This document shows, piece by piece, positions 1 to 4,505 of a DNA stretch of 5,887 nucleotides (position 1 is its first letter; every line of letters starts with the position of its first letter). Under the pieces are notes generated by a model, which was not told the DNA's origin, ran no database searches, and saw only the letters and a list, made by a program, of their open reading frames with translations. The DNA is taken from NCBI RefSeq assembly GCF_020829685.1, contig NZ_JAIVFR010000445.1, forward strand, positions 1 through 5,887, written 5' to 3'. The position numbers were made by a program, and so were the translations under genes. This DNA is from Nostoc sp. CHAB 5715. Lineage in GTDB: Bacteria; Cyanobacteriota; Cyanobacteriia; Cyanobacteriales; Nostocaceae.

Positions 1-2
1 TC

Positions 3-263
3 ACAATTGTGGAAGCGAAGAAAAATGATGTTGAAGGTGGGTTAGGACAGTGCATCGCCCAAATGGTGGCGACGGATTTATTCAATCGTTCATCTGGACA
101 AGCAGAAATACCTGTGTATGGATGCGTGACAACAGGAGAAGTATGGCAGTTTCTTCAACTTTCGCAAAAAGAGGCTTTGCTTGATAAGCAAAGATATTAC
201 TTGGATAACGTAGGAGCCATTTTGGCAATTGTACAGACAATTGTTCAGCAATTCAGGAGTTAA
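3..263 (+). CDS. Hypothetical protein, C-terminal part, nuclease-like E-x-K motif (5' truncated)
   Basis: The reading frame is open from the window edge, so the gene starts upstream; the GTG at 9-11 is probably just an internal Val codon (TIVEAKKND). Eighty-six residues are visible. The stretch VEAKKND followed by GGLGQCIAQM and later VYGCVTTGEVWQFLQL resembles a cyanobacterial family of short hypothetical proteins that I recall being linked to PD-(D/E)XK nuclease-like folds; E4 and K6 of the visible part would form the E-x-K motif and the expected upstream Asp is not in view. The segment near residues 60-80 (RYYLDNVGAILAIVQTI) fits the family's C-terminal helix. It is cargo of the nifD element and converges on xisA, with 90 bp between the two 3' ends. 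The nuclease assignment is inference; the gene being real is well supported by family-like conservation. Confidence 0.7.
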   Translation, partial: TIVEAKKNDVEGGLGQCIAQMVATDLFNRSSGQAEIPVYGCVTTGEVWQFLQLSQKEALLDKQRYYLDNVGAILAIVQTIVQQFRS

Positions 264-353
264 TTTGTGTAACACTTTGTTCTAGCGCAGAGCAGCACGA
301 ACAGTATCTTTACGGAACTCTTAAAACATCAGCATCAATCCTGAAATTTAACT

Positions 354-1649
354 TTATTTATAAACCATTTCCATCTTCAAATTCTCAATCTCCAATCTCA
401 ATTTGTCATTTTCCATCCTCAACTTTGCATTCTCCTCCCTAATCAACTCAATTTCATTCCTCTTACTCAAAGCCTGATTAATCGCCAACTTTCGCATATC
501 TAGCGAAAACCAACGCTGATAAGTTTGGGTATGAACCTGCACACTATGCCCCAAATTATCCGCCGCAGCTTTAATTGGTATGCCTAAAATATGCGCCCGA
601 ATTGCCCAAGCGTGACGTAAATCATAAGGCTTAAAATCTAATCCTATCTTGCGGAACCACCAACTAACTCGCTGTGTTAACGCCGTTATCTCTGCATGAT
701 TGGTGTTATCTTTTTTAGCGATCGCACCCCTTAACATCTCTAAATATTTAGGATTTCTCAAATCAAAATCCTCAATCCATTGCCTATATAATGGTAATGC
801 TTGTCTTTCACCAGTTTTACAATCCTTATGAACTTTCCATGTCAAATCTGTATTTTCTTGGCTCAACCACCAATCAACATCAGGATTAATAAAAAGTTCT
901 CGTGGACGTAAACCAAAAACTGCTAACATTCCATACGTCCAGCGCCAAAGTTGCCAACTCTCTTGAACATTTTGATTAACTTGATTACCTCTATTATTAA
1001 GATAATCCTCAAACTTAATAATTACCTCAGATATTTCCGCATCGGTTGGTATATTTCGGGAATTCTTCTCAGGCATTTTGGAATATTTAGATAAATCAAT
1101 TTCGATGTTGAATGTTACGCAAAACGCAGCTATAGCTTTAGCTGCATTATATTTAGCCCATTCTTTATCAATTTGTTCAATTGAACTGATCATATTTTCA
1201 GCAGTAGCTAAATCTTTGGGATTCGTAAATCTCTTGGTTCGGGAAAAGTAATAAAAAAAAGTATGTTCGCTTTTAGTAGTTCGTTTATGAGTTTTAAAAT
1301 ACTCTTCTTCAAATTCTTCGAGTAATTCTCCTATGGTTTTAAAATCTTTTTTAATTGCTTCATTACCTAAATATTTATCATTCCATTCAAAGGTTTTTCG
1401 AGCGATTAACTTCCCTAATTCATAGGCTTCTTCCTCAGCCGTCTTGAGTCCATCCAAGTTAGCGGGAATATTCAAACTGAGATTATATTGCTTTCTTCCA
1501 GTTCCATTACTGTCCTTGTCTCCCGGTTTAATTGGCAACGTCGCCCGTAATTGCAGACTTCCATTCGATTCTCTAATTGTCACCTTTGCCTTTGCAGACT
1601 TCAAACGCAGATTAACTTTCTCTAATTCCAGTAGTACTTTTGCTCTCAT
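354..1649 (-). CDS. xisA: XisA site-specific tyrosine recombinase (nifD element excisase)
   Basis: Tyrosine recombinase that excises the nifD element during heterocyst differentiation. The 431-residue product resembles Anabaena XisA over its length, as I recall that protein. Catalytic motifs are visible: Arg248 in GLRPRE, probable beta-hairpin Lys278 in CKTGERQALPL, Tyr342 and Arg345 in PYDLRH, His368 in NLGHS and the nucleophile Tyr377 in HTQTYQRW. Tyr at the first position of box II, instead of the usual His, gives the R-Y-R-Y tetrad known for XisA/XisC. Residues 398-428 form a Leu/Glu/Lys-rich coiled coil (REENAKLRMENDKL). The start at 1649 (MRAKVLLELEKVN) is chosen because homology begins there and GAG lies 6 nt upstream. 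An in-frame ATG at 1817 would add 56 residues, but these translate a palindromic repeat (GWASCPP...DGQDAHPT). The Anabaena protein is about 472 residues with a different N-terminal extension. Transcribed opposite to nif; NtcA-like sites lie upstream. A HIP1 octamer sits at 718-725. Confidence 0.95.
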   Translation of the reverse strand: MRAKVLLELEKVNLRLKSAKAKVTIRESNGSLQLRATLPIKPGDKDSNGTGRKQYNLSLNIPANLDGLKTAEEEAYELGKLIARKTFEWNDKYLGNEAIKKDFKTIGELLEEFEEEYFKTHKRTTKSEHTFFYYFSRTKRFTNPKDLATAENMISSIEQIDKEWAKYNAAKAIAAFCVTFNIEIDLSKYSKMPEKNSRNIPTDAEISEVIIKFEDYLNNRGNQVNQNVQESWQLWRWTYGMLAVFGLRPRELFINPDVDWWLSQENTDLTWKVHKDCKTGERQALPLYRQWIEDFDLRNPKYLEMLRGAIAKKDNTNHAEITALTQRVSWWFRKIGLDFKPYDLRHAWAIRAHILGIPIKAAADNLGHSVQVHTQTYQRWFSLDMRKLAINQALSKRNEIELIREENAKLRMENDKLRLEIENLKMEMVYK

Positions 1650-1688
1650 CGTGCGCTCTTTGTTGCTGTGATTGCAGAGATGAACACA

Positions 1689-1704
1689 AACACCAGGCGG
1701 TGTT
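1689..1704. repeat. Small hairpin in xisA leader
   Basis: AACACC (1689-1694) and GGTGTT (1699-1704) are exact reverse complements around the 4-nt loop AGGC. On the minus strand the hairpin lies about 40 nt before the xisA ATG, inside the presumed leader. It could affect xisA mRNA, or be a remnant of a repeat; no poly-U follows it, so it is not a terminator candidate. Confidence 0.35.
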
Positions 1705-1732
1705 GCATATTTGCAGGATGATTTTGCTGGTT

Positions 1733-1795
1733 TTGTGGGATGGGCATCTTGCCCGTCCCTTGTATTTCCAGGCGGGCAGGATGCCCACCCTACAA
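1733..1795. repeat. Palindromic dispersed repeat, 25-bp stem
   Basis: Arms 1733-1757 and 1771-1795 are inverted copies matching at 21 of 25 positions, with a 13-nt loop. All four differences are transitions: three would give G-U pairs in RNA, leaving one A-C mismatch. The core of each arm reads GGGCAT(C/T)(C/T)TGCCCG. Such palindromes with GGGCATCCTGCCCGCC arms are, as I recall, widely scattered in Nostocales genomes and show up in predicted proteins as GWASCPP/DGQDAHPT strings. It lies 84-146 bp upstream of the chosen xisA start, between that start and the NtcA-like sites, and would be part of the xisA leader if transcription begins near those sites. Confidence 0.85.
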
Positions 1796-1913
1796 GAATC
1801 ATCACTTGATTCAGCAACGCCCTGGCTTAGGACAACATTTAGATGATGCGTGAGTCCTGAACCTGATTATGCATCGCTGTGTTTTTAGCCTATATTTAGC
1901 TTAAAAATAAATG

Positions 1914-1960
1914 TGTTCTCAGCGAACAATGTTTAGCACAGACACTGTTTACTGCAAACA
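1914..1960 (-). promoter_or_regulatory. Triple NtcA/VF1-type operator upstream of xisA
   Basis: Three TGT-N9-ACA sites stand head to tail, each separated by one base: TGTTCTCAGCGAACA (1914-1928), TGTTTAGCACAGACA (1930-1944) and TGTTTACTGCAAACA (1946-1960). The first and third are perfect 5-bp-arm palindromes (TGTTC/GAACA, TGTTT/AAACA). The spacing is exactly 16 bp. Known: the Anabaena factor VF1, identified as NtcA, binds three adjacent TGT-N9/10-ACA sites in the xisA upstream region, so this array is probably the equivalent. On the minus strand a TAN3T box (TAGGCT, 1892-1887) lies 21 nt past the first site, close to class II NtcA promoter geometry, but this is weak. The array ends 32 bp from the recombination core, so NtcA could also influence recombination directly. 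Confidence 0.82.
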
Positions 1961-1992
1961 TTAGGCTGTTGAGAAGAATTAAACCACAAAAA

Positions 1993-2003
1993 GGACTACT
2001 CCG
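1993..2003 (+). other. nifD element recombination core (att site, nifK side)
   Basis: GGACTACTCCG stands exactly where NifD homology begins. It matches the Anabaena 7120 nifD core GGATTACTCCG at 10 of 11 positions; the change is silent (GAC for GAT, Asp). The first G would be the third base of the Trp codon in the conserved WDYSG string: here the element supplies AA, giving Lys (KKDYSG), and after excision the TG from the other nifD half would restore TGG. The partner repeat is outside the window. Confidence 0.9.
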
Positions 2004-2152
2004 GCCCTTATCACGGTTATGACGGCTTTGCCATTTTCGCACGCGACATGGACTTGGCACTCAACAGCCCAACCTGGTCATTAATTGGCGCTCCTTGGAA
2101 TGAAAAAGCTCAGGCTAAGAAGGCTGAAGCTAAGACTAAGGCTGCCGTTTAG
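1993..2152 (+). CDS. nifD: Nitrogenase MoFe protein alpha subunit, 3' segment (split by element)
   Basis: Last 52 codons of nifD. The translation [20 protein letters not shown] is the highly conserved C-terminal part of the MoFe alpha chain, which with NifK forms the tetramer that reduces N2. The frame has no start of its own: a TGA at 1970-1972 closes it upstream, and only seven element-encoded codons precede the core. It therefore becomes a gene only after XisA joins it to the 5' part, which lies beyond the element. The P-cluster and FeMo-co ligands are in the missing part. The extreme tail is Lys/Ala-rich ([17 protein letters not shown]), which is variable among cyanobacteria. An internal ATG at 2048 would give only 34 residues and is not a believable start. 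The gap to nifK is 204 bp. Confidence 0.93.
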
Positions 2153-2183
2153 GGAAATGGGAGAGTGAGATAAGTAAGGATAA

Positions 2184-2203
2184 CCTGGGGCTAAAACCCC
2201 AGG
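2184..2203 (+). repeat. Perfect hairpin after nifD (possible processing or attenuation element)
   Basis: CCTGGGG (2184-2190) and CCCCAGG (2197-2203) form a 7-bp perfect GC-rich stem with the 6-nt loop CTAAAA, 31 bp after the nifD stop. No U-tract follows (the next bases are GGGGAGTTG), so it is not a standard intrinsic terminator. It could stabilise the 3' end of a nifD message or set the nifD/nifK ratio; that role is inference. Confidence 0.5.
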
Positions 2204-2289
2204 GGGGAGTTGGGAATCCAAAATTCAAAACTAAAAAATTAAAAATTTCTTTTGATTTTTGCATTTTGAATTTTGAATCATATTCCCAC

Positions 2290-2317
2290 TCCCTACTCCC
2301 TATTCCCCACTCCCATT
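2290..2317. repeat. Four heptanucleotide tandem repeats before nifK
   Basis: TCCCTAC, TCCCTAT, TCCCCAC and TCCCATT follow one another without gaps, with another CCC run just before them (2285-2287). This is the short tandemly repeated (STRR) type known from heterocystous cyanobacteria. The five CCC runs spaced by 3-4 nt also give a G-quadruplex motif on the minus strand. Confidence 0.65.
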
Positions 2318-2344
2318 TCAATTATTAAAGAATTCAGTAAGCTT

Positions 2345-2348
2345 GGAG
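2345..2348 (+). promoter_or_regulatory. nifK ribosome binding site
   Basis: GGAG ends 8 nt before the ATG at 2357. It decides the nifK start against an in-frame ATG at 2273, which lies within the inverted-repeat arm and has no such site. Confidence 0.75.
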
Positions 2349-2356
2349 ATCCAGAA

Positions 2357-3892
2357 ATGCCTCAGAATCCAGAAAAAATTCAAGATCACGTTGAGTTATT
2401 CCACCAACCGGAGTACCAACAGCTATTTGAAAACAAAAAGCAGTTTGAAAACGGTCACGACGCTGAAGAAGTACAACGGGTTGCAGAGTGGACGAAGGGT
2501 TGGGATTATCGTGAAAAGAACTTTGCTCGTGAAGCTTTAACCGTTAACCCTGCTAAAGGCTGCCAACCATTAGGAGCAATCTTTGCTGCTGTTGGTTTTG
2601 AAGGTACTCTACCTTTTGTTCAAGGTTCTCAAGGTTGCGTTGCTTACTTCCGCACCCACTTAACCCGTCACTACAAAGAGCCATTCTCTGGTGTATCTTC
2701 TTCAATGACTGAAGATGCAGCCGTGTTTGGTGGTCTGCAAAACATGATTGACGGCTTGGCGAACTCTTACCAACTCTACAAGCCCAAGATGATCGCTGTC
2801 TGCACCACCTGTATGGCAGAAGTAATTGGTGATGACTTACAAGCTTTTATCAACAACTCTAAGCAAGCTGGTTCAGTTCCTCAAGATTTCCCAGTACCTT
2901 ACGCTCACACCCCTAGCTTTGTCGGTTCCCACATCACTGGTTACGACAACATGATGAAGGGAATTCTTTCTAACCTGACCGCAGGTCATAAGCAAGAAAC
3001 CAGCAATGGTAAAATCAACTTCATCCCAGGTTTTGACACCTATGTAGGCAACAACCGCGAAATCAAGCGGATTGCTTCTTTGTTCGGCTTTGACTACACA
3101 ATTCTAGCTGACAACAGCGACTACCTGGATTCACCCAACACAGGTGAGTTCGATATGTATCCAGGTGGAACAAAGCTAGAAGATGCAGCAGATTCAATTA
3201 ATGCTAAAGCTACGATCGCTCTGCAAGCACACTCTACCCCCAAAACCCGCGAGTACATTGAAAAAGAGTGGAACCAACCAACCTCAGTTTCCCGTCCTTG
3301 GGGTATTAAGGGTACAGATGAGTTCTTGATGAAACTCAGCGAACTGAGTGGTATCCCCATTCCCGAACAATTGGAAATTGAACGCGGTCAGGCAGTTGAT
3401 GCCATGACTGACTCTCACGCATGGCTTCACGGCAAGCGCTTCGCTATCTACGGCGAACCAGATTTAGTATACAGCGTTGTTGGCTTTATGCTAGAAATGG
3501 GTGCTGAACCTGTGCATATCTTGGTTCACAACAGCAACGAAGTATTTGAAGCAGAAATGAAAGAACTGCTTGCTTCTAGCCCCTTTGGTAAGAATGCAAC
3601 TCTTTGGCCTGGTAAAGACTTGTGGCACATGCGTTCTTTGTTGTTCACCGAACCCGTAGACTTCCTGGTTGGTAACACCTATGGTAAGTACCTGTGGCGT
3701 GACACCAAGATTCCCCTCGTGAGAATCGGCTACCCCATCATGGATCGTCACCACTTACACCGCTACGCCACCATTGGTTATCAAGGTGTAATCAACCTCC
3801 TCAACTGGACTGTAAACACCCTGTTTGAAGAAATCGATCGCAACACCAACATTCCTTCTAAGACAGATATTTCCTACGACTTGATTCGTTAG
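2357..3892 (+). CDS. nifK: Nitrogenase MoFe protein beta subunit NifK
   Basis: Beta chain of the cytoplasmic MoFe protein (dinitrogenase), which with NifD carries the P-cluster and accepts electrons from NifH. The 511-residue product is the usual cyanobacterial length (about 512 in Anabaena). The P-cluster ligands are all visible: Cys69 (PAKGCQP), Cys94 (GSQGCVAYF) and Cys152 (CTTCMAEVIGDD), with Ser187 (HTPSFVGS) at the position of Azotobacter beta-Ser188. The start MPQNPEKIQDHVELF matches the family N-terminus and has GGAG 8 nt upstream; 28 further in-frame upstream codons translate low-complexity repeat and are rejected. No frameshift or missing key residue is seen. In the unexcised state nifK is cut off from the nifH-nifD side of the operon; excision puts it 204 bp behind the whole nifD. 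No convincing promoter of its own was found. Confidence 0.98.
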   Translation: MPQNPEKIQDHVELFHQPEYQQLFENKKQFENGHDAEEVQRVAEWTKGWDYREKNFAREALTVNPAKGCQPLGAIFAAVGFEGTLPFVQGSQGCVAYFRTHLTRHYKEPFSGVSSSMTEDAAVFGGLQNMIDGLANSYQLYKPKMIAVCTTCMAEVIGDDLQAFINNSKQAGSVPQDFPVPYAHTPSFVGSHITGYDNMMKGILSNLTAGHKQETSNGKINFIPGFDTYVGNNREIKRIASLFGFDYTILADNSDYLDSPNTGEFDMYPGGTKLEDAADSINAKATIALQAHSTPKTREYIEKEWNQPTSVSRPWGIKGTDEFLMKLSELSGIPIPEQLEIERGQAVDAMTDSHAWLHGKRFAIYGEPDLVYSVVGFMLEMGAEPVHILVHNSNEVFEAEMKELLASSPFGKNATLWPGKDLWHMRSLLFTEPVDFLVGNTYGKYLWRDTKIPLVRIGYPIMDRHHLHRYATIGYQGVINLLNWTVNTLFEEIDRNTNIPSKTDISYDLIR

Positions 3893-3933
3893 AAATTGCG
3901 TAGAAACACAACGTGTTAATTAAGGGTAAAGAA

Positions 3934-3968
3934 GGGGAGTAGGGAATAGGGAGTAGGGAATAGGGAAA
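3934..3968. repeat. Five G-rich heptanucleotide repeats after nifK
   Basis: GGGGAGT, AGGGAAT, AGGGAGT, AGGGAAT and AGGGAAA run without interruption, starting 41 bp after the nifK stop. Five G-runs with 4-nt loops make a textbook G3-N4 quadruplex motif on the + strand, which is also the mRNA strand. STRR-type repeat. Confidence 0.8.
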
Positions 3969-3976
3969 TATCCAAA

Positions 3977-4011
3977 CCCAATTCCCAATCCCCAATGCCC
4001 AATCCCCAACT
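3977..4011. repeat. Five C-rich heptanucleotide repeats before the small orf
   Basis: CCCAATT, CCCAATC, CCCAATG, CCCAATC and CCCAACT run without interruption. They lie 8 bp after the G-rich set (3934-3968) with the same period, so GGG and CCC runs can pair to form a long imperfect hairpin in the transcript. On the minus strand they form a quadruplex motif. Confidence 0.8.
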
Positions 4012-4037
4012 TCCCTTTTTATTGATAGCATTTACCC

Positions 4038-4043
4038 AAGGGA
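4038..4043 (+). promoter_or_regulatory. Ribosome binding site of the small orf
   Basis: AAGGGA, 7 nt before the ATG at 4051, supports this start. Confidence 0.55.
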
Positions 4044-4050
4044 TTTATAA

Positions 4051-4386
4051 ATGGAAACCATCAATCACACTCACACTCATCCTCATCCTAATTACCATCC
4101 ACCTAACCAGAAAAAACGAGGGTGGTTCAACAATCTTCTTAATCCGTTGCGTCGTGTGGTGGATGAAATTCAGGTTAAAAATAATCGCATCGCTCATCTA
4201 ATTTGCCAAACAATTCCTTGTTGTTGTCCCTTTGAGCGACAAATTAAATTATTTGGGAAGTGTATTGATATCCCAGCACTATGTAAACTCAATCCTTTAT
4301 ATGACGAATTTGTAGGATTGCGTTTCCGCGCTCTATCTTACCTCACCGATGTATGTGGAGAGGATGTCACAAAATACATTTGTTAA
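4051..4386 (+). CDS. Mo-dependent nitrogenase C-terminal domain (Mo-nitro_C-like) protein
   Basis: A 111-residue protein between nifK and nifE, the place where Anabaena-type nif clusters carry a small conserved gene annotated as Mo-dependent nitrogenase-like. I assign it to the Mo-nitro_C family from the segment around residues 37-110 (VVDEIQVKNNRIAHLICQTIPC and later FGKCIDIPALCKLNPLYDEF). The N-terminus has five His in residues 6-16 (HTHTHPHPNYH), followed by a basic patch KKRGW. There are eight Cys: 52, 57-59, 71, 78, 102 and the C-terminal 111. This looks suited to metal binding, but no function is established to my knowledge. No signal peptide or membrane segment is seen. It lies 158 bp after nifK and 119 bp before nifE, both gaps filled with heptad repeats, so it is probably co-transcribed with them. 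Confidence 0.85.
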   Translation: METINHTHTHPHPNYHPPNQKKRGWFNNLLNPLRRVVDEIQVKNNRIAHLICQTIPCCCPFERQIKLFGKCIDIPALCKLNPLYDEFVGLRFRALSYLTDVCGEDVTKYIC

Positions 4387-4391
4387 TTATT

Positions 4392-4489
4392 GGGCATAGG
4401 GCATTGGGCATGGGGCATTGGTCATTGGTAACTAACGAATAACGAATAACAAATGACTAATGACTAATGACAAAGGACAATTAACGATT
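4392..4489. repeat. Fourteen uninterrupted heptanucleotide units before nifE
   Basis: From 4392 to 4489 the sequence can be cut into fourteen 7-mers in strict register: GGGCATA, GGGCATT, GGGCATG, GGGCATT, GGTCATT, GGTAACT, AACGAAT twice, AACAAAT, GACTAAT twice, GACAAAG, GACAATT, AACGATT. The unit drifts from GGGCATT to AACGAAT to GACTAAT. The first four units make a G3-N4 quadruplex motif on the + strand, and TCATTGGT (4422-4429) can pair with ACTAATGA (4456-4463), allowing one G-U pair. It fills nearly the whole orf-nifE gap. Confidence 0.85.
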
Positions 4490-4505
4490 CAGTACGAGAA
4501 GAGAG

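Larger units (their letters stand above)
1..2003. mobile_element. nifD element, nifK-proximal end (left end outside window)
   Basis: The stretch from the window start to the 11-bp core at 1993-2003 is read as the right-hand part of the nifD excision element of heterocystous cyanobacteria. Seen: an XisA-type recombinase gene lies on the minus strand 344 bp from the core, and the nifD coding sequence begins abruptly at the core, with an in-frame stop (TGA 1970-1972) just before it. Known: in Anabaena a roughly 11-kb element interrupts nifD and is excised by XisA in heterocysts through recombination of short direct repeats. Inferred: the 5' part of nifD and the second repeat lie upstream of this window, so the total size cannot be given. 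The only other cargo visible is the 3' end of a hypothetical gene. Confidence 0.93.
2154..2319. repeat. Nested inverted repeats in the nifD-nifK gap
   Basis: Most of the gap folds back on itself. Outer arms GAAATGGGAG (2154-2163) and CTCCCATTTC (2310-2319) are exact reverse complements. Next come GGGAAT (2212-2217) and ATTCCC (2282-2287). Inside these, TCCAAAATTCAAAA (2217-2230) pairs with TTTTGAATTTTGAA (2264-2277) at 13 of 14 positions, around an A/T-rich loop. No transposase and no clear target duplication are visible, so this looks like a non-autonomous dispersed repeat or a structured mRNA spacer. Confidence 0.6.

Noticed and set aside
267..303. GTGTAACAC and TGTTC...GAACA as NtcA site or terminator between the convergent genes
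   Set aside because: The TGTTC/GAACA arms are 16 bp apart, outside the 9-10-bp (whole site) spacing, the other palindrome has only 4-bp arms, and there is no T-tract.
1650..1817. Longer xisA start at 1817, adding 56 residues
   Set aside because: The extension is a translated palindromic repeat and does not resemble the N-terminus I recall for XisA; homology begins at 1649.
2048..2152. Independent small gene starting at the ATG at 2048
   Set aside because: It is the C-terminal end of nifD in the nifD frame; no binding site and no separate homology.
2184..2203. Intrinsic terminator after nifD
   Set aside because: The stem is good but no T-tract follows; G-rich sequence comes instead, and nifK is expected to be co-transcribed.
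2212..2287. Inverted repeat as insertion-sequence ends
   Set aside because: Only about 34 bp lie between the inner arms, with no transposase; A/T-rich arms of this kind are common intergenic repeats in these genomes.
2273..2356. Longer nifK start at the ATG at 2273, adding 28 residues
   Set aside because: The extra residues translate repeat arms and C-rich heptads, there is no binding site before it, and family homology begins at MPQNPE (2357) with GGAG 8 nt upstream.
3121..3754. Minus-strand open frames inside nifK
   Set aside because: They lie wholly opposite a well-conserved gene and have no recognisable family or binding site.
3934..4489. Heptad arrays as a CRISPR array
   Set aside because: Units are 7 bp and contiguous, with no unique spacers of CRISPR length and no cas genes.
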